The position numbers and the translations under genes are program-made. Below the pieces are notes generated by a model. It had not been told where the DNA came from. It made no database searches and worked only from the letters and a program-made list of their open reading frames with translations. Of a stretch of 64,000 nucleotides of DNA, positions 46,757 through 57,776 are shown one piece after another. The stretch is from Salticus scenicus. Taxonomy: Eukaryota; Arthropoda; Arachnida; Araneae; Salticidae. Location of the stretch: assembly GCA_963930645.1 (NCBI GenBank), contig OZ005652.1, positions 352,804,602-352,868,601 of the forward strand. Direction: 5' to 3'. Each line of letters starts with the position of its first letter. The first letter of the stretch is position 1.

Positions 46757-47092
46757 CGTAGTGCTATGGATATCTATTCAAATTTCTAAAGGCGGGTAGT
46801 GGAATTACAGCAATATATGAATGAGTTTTTGCATCCTGGAGATATATGTTAATTAGTACTTCCTTGATAAAGACAGGAAATGCTTTCTTTTCTTGTTTCC
46901 TTTGATCTAAAATATAAAAGCTATTATATCCGGAAACCGTTTTCTGAAGTATTGAGCTTGAAATTGTGTTAGAGGTGTATGTTTTGATAACTTAGAGTAG
47001 ATTGAAGTAAGGTCAAATGTTGCTTTCAAATTGCTGTTTACATTTTAAATTATAATATCTTGCTAATGAAATATTTATTTTTTATTTTTATA
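46757..47092. other. 5' flank of the secreted-protein gene
   Basis: Likely 5' UTR and promoter for the minus-strand gene. Nothing beyond weak TATA-like sequences was seen. Confidence 0.35.
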
Positions 47093-47131
47093 ATATATAT
47101 ATATATATATATATATAGATATATATATATA
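47093..47131. repeat. (AT)n microsatellite
   Basis: Simple tract at the left border of the inverted Penelope-like structure. Confidence 0.95.
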
Positions 47132-47659
47132 TGAAATTATAATATATGTTTTCAGTCATAATAGTTGTAAATAAGTAACAAAAATAACTAAAGAAAAATT
47201 TACGAGAAAATTAATTAATGTGAAACAATTCATAAGTAAAAGTAACTGCAAAAACATAAAATAAATGATTTAAACGGTCAAAAATGCCCCACATGACTTG
47301 AGACATATGTGTGGGGTTTAAGCATGCTTTTATTGATCAAACTCTCCCCCTAGGCAGACAGTTTAATAAAAAAGCTAAATATATGCTAAATAATAGGTCT
47401 ATAAAATAAAATGAATAAATTAATATGGAAAAGACAAAAACCTAAATGAATAAGGCAGAAAAATGATCAAACATTTACATAAACAGTAGCGTGTATTTCA
47501 TAATAACTCCAGCAAGACAGCTAACCAGAATACGAAACAATCGAAAAAATATATTACAACGCCATCTATATTAAATTAAAGAAATTAAAACAATAAATAA
47601 AGTTATTATAGCTAAATATAATCGAAAAATAAGGAATATAGAAAAAGGAAAATTAAAAA

Positions 47660-48570
47660 TCATTTATATTTCAAATGTTTTAAATATTTTTCTATAATAT
47701 AACCATGTAAAAAATCTATAGGATAATCACTTTCAATAGCACTATTAAAGAAAACCTGAATATTTTTAATTTTGTCATAATAATTAGAAATTAATCTTTT
47801 ATTACGTTTACGATAGTTTAAAATGATATTTCTGTAGATAAGTTTACTAATGTTAGAGCTCCAGTGAATCAATTAATCACATTAAAATTAAAATTATTTC
47901 TTTTATCAAAAATAGTTGTAATCATTTCATTATCCACAATATCTATATTTAAATCCAAGAAATTTGCTTTTAAAGGATTAAAATTGGTACTAATGAGTTT
48001 TAAATAAGAAAGATAAAAATTTGTTTGTATTTTAGTGTCATAATTTGTGCTAATAAATGCGATCAGATCATCAATATATCTGTAAATTATAATACCCTCA
48101 TTAGATTAAAAATTATTTTCATAAGTATGTAAATACATATTTGCTAAACTGTTACTAGATACTGAGCCCTGATGAATGCCATGTTTTTGAACATAAAATT
48201 TCCGATGATAATTAATATAATTTTCTTTTAGAACCAAACTCTATAATTTTTTATATTTATTATAATGTATATTATCTTTTATATTACTTTCATAATAGGA
48301 AATATTCAAAGAATTGATCAAATCATCTATTTTTATATTATTAAATAAATCTTCAAAATCCCAAGTGAAAACATTATTAACCTTCTTACTTTTCATAAAA
48401 ACAATCAAGTCATAACTATTTTTAAGAATGATAGAATTTTTAGTATGATCTAAAGCATTTTGAATAAGTAGTTGTAGTTTTTTATTATATGTTTTATAAG
48501 CAGAAGTTACTGTTCTAAATTTTACTGGATCTTTATGAAATTTAGGGAGCAAATTTCTTTTTTTAAGCAA
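47660..48570 (-). pseudogene. Reverse transcriptase, Penelope-like, decayed
   Basis: Read from 48,570 down: LLPKFHKDPVKFRTVTSA (RT motif 1 region), VFTWDFEDLFNNIKIDDL (the LYT-type motif with D), a stop, KHGIHQGSVSSNSLANMYL (the G-Q-G motif), another stop, YRYIDDLIAFI (catalytic YxDD near 48,060-48,080), FLDLNIDIVDNE, DKRNNFNFNVI, a stop, then HWSSNISKLIYRNIILN and a basic end KHLKYK. Three in-frame stops make it inactive. Motif order and FLD…DKR.NF spacing fit Penelope-like or related RTs; clade is tentative. No endonuclease domain was seen. Confidence 0.8.
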
Positions 48571-48575
48571 ATTTC

Positions 48576-48875
48576 TTGGACTTGGATATAGATATTGTGG
48601 ATAATGAAATTATTACAACTATTTTTGATAAAAGAAATAATTTTAATTTTAATGTGATTAAATTGATTCATTGGAGCTCTAACATTAGTAAACTTATCCA
48701 CAGAAATATCATTTTAAACTATCGTAAACGTAATAAAAGATTAATTTCTAATTATCATGACAAAATTAAAAATATTCAGGTTTTCTTTAATAGTGCTATT
48801 GAAAGTGATTATCCTATAGATTTTTTACATGGTTATATTATAAAAAAATATTTAAAACATTTGAAATATAAATGA
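48576..48875 (+). pseudogene. Reverse transcriptase C-terminal fragment, inverted copy
   Basis: 99 codons beginning in ANFLDLDIDIVDNEI and continuing DKRNNFNFNVIKLIHWSSNI to the same KHLKYK end as the minus-strand copy. No stop within it, in contrast to the other copy (where a stop follows NFNVIN). It starts abruptly six bases from the end of the minus-strand frame, so this is the inversion junction. It lacks the catalytic YIDD part and cannot be functional alone. Confidence 0.8.
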
Positions 48876-49488
48876 TTTTTAATTTTTCTTTTTCTATATT
48901 CCTTATTTTTCGATTATATTTAGCTATAATAACTTTATTTATTGTTTTAATTTTTTTAATTTAATATAGATGACGTTGTAATATATTTTTCCGATTGTTT
49001 CGTATTCTGGTTAGCTGTCTTGCTGGAGTTATTACGAAATACACGCTACTGTTTATGTAAATGTTTGATCATTTTTCTGCCTTATCCATTGAAGTTTTTG
49101 TCTTTTCCATATTATTTTATTCATTTTATTTTATCGATCTATTATTTAGCCATATATGTGCTTTTTTATTAAACTGTCTGCCTAGGGGGAGAGTTTGATC
49201 AATAAAAGCATACTTTAACCCCACACATATGCCTCAAGTCATATGGGGCATTTTTGACAGTTTAAATCATTTATTTTATGTTTTTGCAGTTAGTTTTACT
49301 TATGAATTGTTTCACATTAATTAATTTTCTCGTAAGTTTTTCTTTAGTTATTTTTGTTACTTATTTACAACTATATGACTGAAAACATATATTATAATTT
49401 CATATATTTTCTTATTGCATTTTAGTAGCTTTGCACTGAATGCAATGTGGGATCATAAATTTTTTTACCTTTTAAAACATGTTTGAAC

Positions 49489-49514
49489 AATATATATATA
49501 TATATATATATATA
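49489..49514. repeat. (AT)n microsatellite
   Basis: Simple tract directly between the Penelope-like inverted structure and the next palindrome. Confidence 0.95.
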
Positions 49515-50166
49515 TCCCCTTCATCAGGGGAGCTCCTCCATGTAGGGAAAGGAATATGAGACTTTTCTGACGAATCGCTGGTAATATTACCAAAAAACAC
49601 GTTTCTAGAACCCCAACTTCTCACAGTTGGAAGCAAGACCCTATAGCCAACGAATTTTAATTAATACAAAGCATAGAAAGCAATTAAATTCTGAAATCAA
49701 GCACAAAATGTAATACATCAATATAAAATACAAGAATGTAAATAATACACGAATATATAAATACATACATGGACAAACTGGAATAGTCAGAATATGGAAA
49801 ATTGAAAACCACCCCCTATTATAAACACAGAACCCGTTTCAAAAGTGCTGGTTAGTGGCCCTACTAGCTGAAACGGCTTCTGTGTTTATAATGGGGGGGT
49901 GGTTTTCAATTTTCCATATTCTGACTATTCCAGTTTGTCCATGTATGTATTTATATATTCTTGTATTATTTATATTCTTGTATTTTATATTGATGTATTA
50001 TATTTTGTGCTTTGTATTAATTAAAATTCGTTTACTGTATGGTCTTTATTCCATCTCTGAGAAGTTGGGGGCTAGAAATGTGATTTTGGGTAATATTACC
50101 AGCGCTTCCTCAGAAATTTCTCATATTCCTTTCCCTACATGGGGGAGCTCCCCTGATGAAGTCCCT
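49515..50166. repeat. 650-bp imperfect palindrome, probably a retroelement terminal pair
   Basis: The left arm (49,515-49,838) and right arm (49,868-50,166) are inverted copies around a ~30-bp spacer (AGTGCTGGTTAGTGGCCCTA). Shared landmarks are AACCACCCCC(C)TATTATAAACA, GACAAACTGGAATAGTCAG, GGTAATATTACCAGCG and GGGGAGCTCCTCCATG, each found reversed in the partner. The 109-residue open frame at 49,855-50,184 is just the palindrome read through. The right arm continues past the left arm's end with CTGATGAAGTCCCTCGTGTG. Its closeness to the Penelope-like copy suggests related terminal sequence. Confidence 0.75.
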
Positions 50167-50689
50167 CGTGTGTTTTGGGATTAAATTTTCATCTGACCTT
50201 GATTATTTTGCTTATTTATTTTAGTTTTATATTTCCTTTTGATGCATTTGCGCACTGGTTTATAAAAACTTTGTTCTAGTTCTATTTATTTAATAATTCA
50301 ACTTTAACTCCTCCTATATTTAAATTTTATCATATATATATACAAATTTAAAATGCTATATATTATAAAAATCCCTATATTAATTAGTCTGCAAAAATTC
50401 CAATTCATGAGATTATAGTCGTACAATGTTTTCCTTGTTATAGTGAGTTATTTCATGTATCAGTAGGTAGATGTGTAGTTTTTAAATTCATTTTATATCT
50501 TGTAGGGAATTTTAGGTTAATAAACATGGTAAAATTTACATAATATGTTTCCTTGCGTTAGGTTTCTGTCCGAATAAAATATGCGGCACATTTACATTAC
50601 ATAAATAAATATAATGCTTAGATCCTTACATAGAACTTTAATACAAGTTAAAAACTTCTAATATACACTAAATGCAAAGAGGATAGTTA
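50167..50689. other. AT-rich spacer
   Basis: Nothing recognised. Confidence 0.3.
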
Positions 50690-51928
50690 TCTATAATAAT
50701 AAAAGATGTCTGTCTGTCTGTCTGTCTGTCTCTCTGTCTGAGCATCTATACGTTCAGCCCCTACTGAACGCAGAACTACAAAATTTGACATACGGGTGCT
50801 CAGAAGCCTGCCCGAGGGGATAGTCAAAACAGAATTTAAAAAATTTAATTAGTTGCGGAGATATTAATTAAAATGTAGACCTATGTCTTAATCAAAAAGC
50901 GATCTCAATGACTCAGAATTCCAAAAGGCAGACGATTTTCTAAGCGGTCTCGATCGAAAACAAAACACATACGAGACAACTGTCTGTGATGTCTGTGATG
51001 AAAACGGAAATGGTTGTAATCAATTAAGATATCATGTGTTTTATACTGGGGGGAAAAATTGCAATTTTCAATTTTTTTTCAAATTTTCGTTCACGTTACA
51101 TTTGAATTAATATTCGGCCTAGACAGCATATTATAAAGCTACTGTTAAATTTTCATGAAAATATATGAATAATTAAAAAAATGACATATTTATTGGAAAA
51201 AGATTGTCTTCTTTTATTTTTTTGCAGTATTTGCAGTAGTCGAAATTTCGTAGTATGTAGTTTTAATGCCCGATAATTCGATTGTGAATATTTTTGAAAG
51301 AGTACGATTATTAGGGAGGGCTTGAGGAACAGGGAAAAAAGGCAAAAAGAAAAAAAAAAGAGTTGCAGCGTAGGCAAGGTATTTGGTTTTCTTTTAGTTC
51401 TTTTATATTATCGAAAGTATTATTCGAGATTTTACCCGATTTACACGTTTTAAGGTTTCCTTTTTAGGTTTTCTTTTGTATCTCAGCTACTAATTAAAAT
51501 ATTTTCATAAGTAATACATCATTTGAAAGCTTTGTTGATTTGGAATTGAACAATATATTACAGAAATTTCTACCGCCAGATGGCGCTGCTATATTTTAAA
51601 ATTTCAATAGTTCAAATGAGCCGATTCAAATGATATCTTCAATAGTTCCAATGAGCGAGGAAGGTGTTGTAAGTTCTAAAACGGGGATAAGGCGCCGCAG
51701 GCGCCACCGAGCGGGACTTAGCTAAAGTTAGAAATTTGAAATATCAGCGCCGAAGGCGCTACCGCACGGGAGTTTACTGCGATTTAGATAAGCTATTTTC
51801 ACGATATATCAATAAGCTGTTATTAGACCTGATACGGGAAAAAGGCGCCGCAGGCGCCACCGAGCGGGAATTTCGTAAAGTCGGATTTTTCAGGGATCAC
51901 GAACCAGCTGGTCGCCGAAGGCGGCTAG
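50690..51928 (+). mobile_element. Non-autonomous Helitron
   Basis: The 5' end is TCTATAATAATAAAAGATGT followed by (CTGT)n, preceded by A. The 3' end is GTCGCCGAAGGCGG then CTAG, followed by T: a hairpin (CGCC/GGCG) just before CTRR and insertion between A and T, the classical Helitron pattern. 1,239 bp, no Rep/helicase. The last 280 bp carry GC-rich units GGCGCCGCAGGCGCCACCGA (51,690 and 51,844) and GCGCCGAAGGCGCTACCG (51,741), each able to fold. The 72-residue open frame across them is not a gene. Confidence 0.8.
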
Positions 51929-52199
51929 TGCAAAATAAAATGCGCACAATATAATTTAAATTACATTAACATAACTGCTAACCATTCCGTATTTTGGATA
52001 CCGTTATTTATTTAAAGAAATTTTATATAAGATTTTGTAGCAAATGTCATAATTAAAAACATAGATCAAACTCTTAATTAAAAAAAGAATCTAAATTATT
52101 ATTTCCATATTCGAGTCAAATGTAACTGTTACCAAAAATGTAAAACAAAATCTTTAGACAAGTAGTTTAGAAATATAGACAGGAAAACTAACTCAGTTT
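51929..52199. other. Spacer
   Basis: Nothing recognised. Confidence 0.3.
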
Positions 52200-53575
52200 A
52201 TAATCACTAGTAAACAATATTGTAAATTGCAAAAACGATAACAAAATTGACACAAACCAAAGTGCAATTCCAACAACTTCCAGTTCTAGCCTTTAATGAA
52301 TATTTTAGTATATCCGTATGAATCTTAAGGCTAAACTTACCATATTCTGTAGAAAATATGTTTACAACAGATCTCAATTTCCTTATGATTTCTGTAATTG
52401 CAAGTTATGCAGATATAATTTACAAAAATGTCTCTAAAAAAAAGTAATAATAAAAAATAAATAAAAAATAAATTGGCATACTTTTGGTGTGCCTGTACAC
52501 GAACTATTTGTCATACCATTTTAAATAGAGTACTTGCATAGGCCATATTGAATTTGAATAACGTATTTCATTTCAATAGATTCTGGAAATATGTAGGAAC
52601 GCTAGAGGCGGACAGACGGATAGACAGATAGATAGATGGGCAATCAGACAAATAGAATGACAGACAATTCAAATCATAACCACTCTTAAGCATCGCTATA
52701 AAGAATTGAAAACTATTAGTGCAAACGAAAATGTATTTGCAGCAATTTCCAACTATAGCCTTAATGTAGATGAATATTTTTGTGTGGCTCTGTAAATCCT
52801 GATACTAATCATTTCTAGATTCTCTATGAATAATAAATATCGATTTCTTTATTGTTTGTTAAAAGTAAAAGTATTTAAATGTGATTTTTAGAAATGACTC
52901 ACATAGACTGTAATAATTTATTGCACACCCGTAATGTTTTGCAATGATATATGGTCTCCCTGTACACAAAGCAGGGTGGTATTTATCGTATTTTCAATAA
53001 GGAACATTTCGTTGTGAAATTAAATAACGTACATGAGATTCAAAAAATTCTGAGATTATTTAAGAGTTCGAGAGCTGACAGAAAGACGGAAAGACAGTCG
53101 AAATCAAAGGAAAATCATTCTTTAACATCATTATAAAGTGCTAAAAATGGTTCATGCAAACGAAAATGCAATTCCAGCAGTTTCCAATTGTAGCCATTAG
53201 TGTAATTGAATATTTTTGTGTGATTCTGTAAATAATAATTCTAATCATACTATATTCTGTAGAAAGCATTTGCTTGTGAATATAAATTATAAATGCTAAT
53301 TTCATTATGATTTATGCAAAATAAATGTTAAAATGATTTTTATTGAAATACCTCTCATAGAACGCAACGCAAGTTTTTCGTTTATCCCAGTAGACAAACT
53401 AACGGCAAAATTTAATACATTTCCAATAGGAAACATCCCATAGTAGACTTAAATAACATATATCACTTTAAAGAATTAATGAATATTTACGGAAGTCAGA
53501 TCGCGACAAACGGACAGACAGACAAACCGAAGTGATAATTCTTTTAACTTTGTTGGAACGTGTTAAAATTTTTTT
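52200..53575 (+). repeat. HF-B elements, older copies in series
   Basis: Three heads (near 52,285, 52,770 and 53,205: TTTTTGTGTGNNTCTGTAAAT) and tails with CGGACAGACGGATAGACAGA or CGGACAGACAGACAAACC. The last ends with TTTTAACTTTGTTGGAACGT then GTTAAAA, a decayed HF-B hairpin. More diverged than the 40-44 kb array. No coding sequence. Confidence 0.8.
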
Positions 53576-53599
53576 TTTAGTTATCTTATGATTAATTAA

Positions 53600-54130
53600 T
53601 AACCTGGTGTGTCATACATACGACTTTCTCTTATCCAGAAATTTAATACTATAAATACAGATTAGAGATTAAGGGATAAGATAATGAGTATTCTTTTGTA
53701 AACATATGTTAAAACAATTCAAATTAATCTTCGGGACAGTTTTATTTGACAAATAATTCTGGGTGAGAGGGGCTGCTGCCCCACTCAACCCCCCCGTTTC
53801 ATTTGTGTACATACATTTATATAGAATTCAAATCAGTTATTAAATTCAAAAGTTCATTTAAAATTATTCAGAAAACTTTCACACGCAATTTTCCTTGTAG
53901 CTTATCAAACTTGATCAAACTTTTCTAGTATCTAACGTATTAACTTCAAAATACAATATTTGGATCCTCTGAAATTATTTGTTTTAAATTACTCTAAGAG
54001 ACACAGATAAAGATCAAATATTAAAAACTTGACTTCGGATTCAGGAAGCTTCAAAACGTGTAAATATACAAAAAGTGATGAATTTTTAGCTTAAAAAATA
54101 CAGTTTTTACTGTATGGCAATGAAAAATTA
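53600..54130 (+). repeat. HF-A-like element, short diverged copy
   Basis: Starts ACCTGGTGTGTCATACATAC then GACTTTCTCTTATCC. It has GAGAGGGGCTGCTGCCCC and CAACCCCCCCGTTTCATT, lacks most of the middle, and ends with GGATTCAGGAAGCTTCAAAA then CGTGTAAATA and TACAGTTTTTACTGTATGG, a replaced or decayed terminal hairpin. Confidence 0.75.
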
Positions 54131-54234
54131 ATTTTAAATCCTGAGTAGCATTCTTCGATGTTGCAACATATTATAGTAAGGCAATTCCACTAGCAATAGA
54201 AAAATAATATTATGGCTTAAATATTGGCAGCCCT

Positions 54235-54468
54235 GTGCATCGTCTAAAGATTATGTACACACCACATGGTGCACATAAATATAATCTATTACCTAATATT
54301 TCGATAAACAAATGGAGCTTAACTCTTCCAGTGGCTGCCTTTTTCACGGGTCATGGTCTCTTTCCCTCTTACCTTGAGATATTTCATTGTCGACGTTCAT
54401 TCCTGTGTCCTTGCGGCGATGAGGGAACTCCCCATCATTACTTCTTGGAATGCAGCTTAACTTCCTAA
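54235..54468 (+). pseudogene. LINE ORF2 C-terminal fragment
   Basis: 77 codons, with the ATG a chance start. It shows GAHKYNLLPNISINKWSL, LPVAAFFTGHGLFPSYLE and a zinc-knuckle-like CPCGDEGTPHHYFLEC, then a stop. In complete LINE proteins this lies after the RNase H or RT region. It cannot act alone. Confidence 0.75.
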
Positions 54469-55067
54469 TTTCACCTGAGAAATCCCTCTCCTCGATCAGT
54501 TAACTGGCTCGAAAACATTGTCACGCGTAATAGTTTAATTAATAAACTTAATAAAAATTACTCCTACCTAATGAACATAACAAACTTAACTGACTAGTAC
54601 CAACTTTCTCTCTTCCTTTTTTTTCTTTCTGCTTGCTACAGGAATACTTAAGGTCATGTCTGGGAACTGATAGCCAATGTCTAAGCCCTCTCATCAAATG
54701 GACCTTCCTCAACCACACCCAAGTCAAGACTAAGGATTCACAACCATTGTTAAAACCCTATTTATAATTGGACTCTCCTCAGCCTCTAGAGTTTCTATCA
54801 TTTATGAACTAATCGCTTTGTACTGTCTGTAATAATATAGTGAAATAGTGACGCAAGTCCCCATAACTTGTACAGACTCCCTAAAGACTTTCAACAGAAC
54901 CTCCATTAGTACCCACTGTCACGAGAGGCATACGCCTCGCACGCCACATTACATTTTGGATTGCCGACTGTTCTAAACTTACTGTTCTAGGACAGCCGTA
55001 CATGTTCTCTTCATCTTAACCGACGTTCCTTGTCGCGTGGGAGACACCTGTCTCTAGCGGCCCTTGT

Positions 55068-55110
55068 ATTTTTATTTTTTATTTTATTTTATTTTATTTT
55101 ATTTTATTTT
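55068..55110. repeat. (ATTTT)n tail of the LINE
   Basis: Simple pentanucleotide tract at the end of the LINE 3' UTR; such tails often mark the 3' terminus. Confidence 0.85.
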
Positions 55111-55130
55111 TAATAAACGTTCCGGAGGAG

Positions 55131-55230
55131 GGGACACCAGCGCTCGACACCAATCTTCGAGTGGTGAGCGGCACCTCCTCCCTGTTAATCCTAGTCAATC
55201 CTATATTAACAACCTAAATATACACATCCA
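55131..55230. other. GC-richer spacer after the LINE
   Basis: TCCGGAGGAGGGGACACCAG and neighbouring text may still be LINE 3' UTR; not resolved. Confidence 0.3.
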
Positions 55231-55511
55231 TAAATTCCAAGTATGGTTGCACTACAATCTAGTTCTTTTGTTTAGCCCTGTAAACGAACAGTGAATGATT
55301 TCCATAACATATTCTATATGAAACATGTTTTTTCGCATATAAAAAATGTTTATTCATTTCATTTGGTTTAGTGCAGTCTATAGATGTTAAACTCTACTTA
55401 CCTGCAATTTTCCCCATAGACGTAATGTATTTGAATTCTCTTGGGTGTCCCTGTACACGAACCATTTGCTTGGTCTCAACGAATAGTTTAGTGTAGCATT
55501 CCTATATGATA

Positions 55512-55523
55512 TACACTAAACGA

Positions 55524-55561
<38 letters not shown>

Positions 55562-57190
55562 CTTGGATATTTTCCTTTTCGCCTTCTACAACCGCCAATT
55601 TTATCGTTTAAAAAGCAAATTTTCGAACATATTTTATTATGTTGTCCTCCACATACACTTTAGCTTTGAGTCCAGTGTTAAAAACAAAATGCAATTGTCA
55701 GGAAAATTGTAATTTCAGAATTTATTTCAAAAATGGTAAAAATAAAGCAGTTAACGATGCCACAAATGTATTAAATTTTAATGAAAAAAAAAAAAAAATT
55801 AATAAGTGAGATGTCAAAATAATTAATTGTTAACGAAATATTGGTAAAAGGAAATTTTTTGCCGTTTGAACTGGAAATTTGGTTTTAGGCGGCCTTTTGG
55901 CTCATCCAAGCGAGATGACCGTAAGTTAAAAACCTATAGCTTATAAAATCGGTTTGTATTACATTTAGAACATAAAAGAGAGTCAGAAAAAATACTTAGC
56001 AGAATAATTTCTTTAAATACAGTACAGCAACTATTAAACAAAGCAGGTTTAAAAGACAGAAATTTGAAAAAAATCCATTCTTAGTGAAGAGAATTAGGAA
56101 AGAAAGACCTCAGATGGCTAAAAAAATTAAAAAATGATTAGTTAATTATTAGGATGAACTGGTTCTCTTTGATGAATCAAGTTTAACTTATTTCGAGCTA
56201 AAGAAAACAAACAGATCTGACAACGAAAATATGACCGACTTAATGAAAATTGCACTTTTAAAACAGTGACACATTCTCCTGATATGGAGGTGCATATCTT
56301 TTCAAACAGTCGGGCAAATTTTTATGCTCAAGAGATCAATTAACTCGAAATAAAACACAATCTTCATATAAGTGGTACCTGACCGACTATTTTGGAGGTA
56401 TCGTGGACATTTCCGCAAACAGTATTTCAAGATGCTAATGCACCTTATTACACGGCGTATGGGAGATGTTTATTTACTTCAAATTGTCAAAATTTCCTAT
56501 CCATTCCCATGAGAACCTATAATTCTGTAAGTAATCATACCTTTTTTCACTTTAAGTTGAATCCCACAAAGTATATAGTAGGAATTTCTTCTTTGCCAGA
56601 CATGGAAATAGTCCTAATCGTGATCCGCTCGAAAATGTCTCGTCTATAAAAAGGCAGGGGAGAGGGGAGAGGATTCGAAATTTGCCGCCTATAACTCTGT
56701 CAGAACTATAAAAATGTATTTGTGATATTTAGCACACTGAAATTTCTGAGATTTATATTAAAACACTGTATAAAACTATGCCATTGCGCATTAAAGCAGT
56801 AATTCCATATAAAGATGGAATTAACCCAATGAAGGATACGTATTTTCATAAGAAAATGCTTAGATCTAACAAATAAATAGTTTTATTTCATATATTAAAA
56901 TATAAATTGTTTATTTCATATAATAAATCATAATAGAATACAAACTGCATGGCTGTTGCATCATGTTCAAAATGAAAGTTTTATGCAGATTTTTAAAAAG
57001 TACTTCATAAAGTTCAATAAAGCGAATTATTATATCGAAAATATACATAGGTATTATTTCATCCCTTTGGTAATATGCAAACAAGACTGTTTTATTTGTT
57101 TCAAACATTAATTTTAAAGTTATTACAAGTAAAAAAGATATAAGTCATCTTTTCTGCAGTGCGGCTTTTTTTTTTTTTTCGCTTTGTGTA
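55512..57190 (+). mobile_element. Tc1-like DNA transposon inserted in an HF-A copy
   Basis: The element is 55,514-57,188 (1,675 bp, usual for Tc1). The left end is CACTAAACGACAAAAAA and the right end, reversed, is CACAAAGCGAAAAAAAA, with TA on both sides (55,512-55,513; 57,189-57,190). It carries a decayed plus-strand transposase (55,900-56,650). The long A-run after the left end and T-run before the right end belong to the TIRs. Confidence 0.87.
55900..56650 (+). pseudogene. Tc1-like transposase, decayed
   Basis: Reading across frames: TVQQLLNKAGLKDRN (end of the helix-turn-helix region), MAKKIKK, LVLFDESSLTYFELK (first catalytic Asp region, FSDES in the family), then VFQDANAPYYTA at about 56,410-56,450 (family QDNAPxHxA, second Asp), and finally GNSPNRDPLENVSSIK at 56,600-56,645 (family GNSPDLNPIENxW, the Glu/Asp of the DDE triad). 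The stops and frame changes between these blocks make it inactive. Assignment to Tc1/mariner is firm, subfamily not determined. Confidence 0.85.
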
Positions 57191-57415
57191 CATTTATAAA
57201 CCCAAGTTTGGACTTTCTGCTAATATTTGTTCGTTATTGAGATATGCTGATAAAAGACAGACACACAGACACACAGAGACCAACCGCTAAAAATATGACT
57301 TTTGGAATCAGGGGACCTCAAAACATGTAAATATAACAAAAACTCATTTTCGAAAATTTGATCCAAAAAGATTACTTTCTCTACCATATATATGGGAAAG
57401 AGACAGTAAAAAAAC

Positions 57416-57730
57416 GGAAATTCACATGTAGAAATACTTTGTGAACTTATGTGAATATATATATAGGAACCTTAAAACCATTGTACAGTTTAATTCTGTT
57501 AAATAACTTGAGAAAAAAAAAAGGACTGCGGAAAATTATCACAACGTTTATGAAATCTTATTTTATTCAAATAATTGCAGTATTTCTTAGCAGCTTGATA
57601 AAGACAACTTTTTTTCCTGTATATTTGCATTACACATTTTATTAGAAAATCTAATAATGATAAGTTTCGGGGATACAACAGCTCTCTTACAAAGAAAATA
57701 TATTTAAAAAAAAAAAAACTTTCAGAAAAG

Positions 57731-57762
<32 letters not shown>

Positions 57763-57776
57763 CGATACAGAACCCA
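57416..57776. other. AT-rich spacer with A-runs
   Basis: A-runs at 57,703-57,717 and 57,730-57,759. The 98-residue minus frame through them is low complexity, not a gene. Confidence 0.5.

Larger units (their letters stand above)
47132..49410. mobile_element. Inverted-repeat arrangement of a Penelope-like retroelement
   Basis: The left arm (about 47,132-47,968) and right arm (about 48,568-49,410) are inverted copies of ~840 bp with high identity, for example CTAGGGGGAGAGTTTGATCA on the right and its reverse on the left (near 47,340). The 600-bp centre is single copy. The left half plus centre hold a reverse transcriptase on the minus strand; the right arm repeats only its C-terminal third on the plus strand. 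The two 3' ends point outward. (AT)n tracts border both sides. Head-to-head truncated copies are known for Penelope-like elements. Confidence 0.8.
54190..55130 (+). mobile_element. LINE 3' end (R1/I/Jockey-like), 5' truncated
   Basis: The open frame 54,235-54,468 encodes FFTGHGLFPSYLEIFHCRR then SFLCPCGDEGTPHHYFLECS: the conserved C-terminal part of RT proteins from R1/I/Jockey-type LINEs, with the TGHGxF motif and a CPCG…H…C knuckle. About 600 bp of 3' UTR follow, ending in an (ATTTT)n tail at 55,068-55,110. RT and endonuclease are absent, so this is a dead 5'-truncated insertion. The exact clade cannot be fixed from this length. Confidence 0.8.
55231..57415 (+). repeat. HF-A/HF-B composite split by a Tc1-like transposon
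   Basis: The left piece (55,231-55,513) begins with an HF-B head (TAGCCCTGTAAACGAACAGT) and passes into HF-A (TTCATTTGGTTTAGTGCAGT, CCCTGTACACGAACCATTTG, CCTATATGATATACAC). The right piece (57,189-57,415) resumes HF-A exactly where it stopped (ACATTTATAAACCCAAGTTT) and runs to the terminal hairpin ACTTTCTCTACC / GGGAAAGAGACAGT. Removing 55,514-57,188 and one TA restores a continuous family sequence. Confidence 0.85.

Noticed and set aside
49855..50184. 109-codon plus-strand open frame
   Set aside because: It is the right arm of a palindrome read through; hydrophobic runs come from AT-rich repeat sequence.
51736..51954. 72-codon charged open frame (RRRRYRTG…)
   Set aside because: It is the GC-rich tail of the Helitron translated; the arginines come from CGCC units.
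55888..55902. GGCGGCCTTTTGGCT resembling the U2 snRNA 5' loop
   Set aside because: Only about 13 bases match; it lies in the Tc1-like element where no wider U2 similarity exists. Taken as chance.
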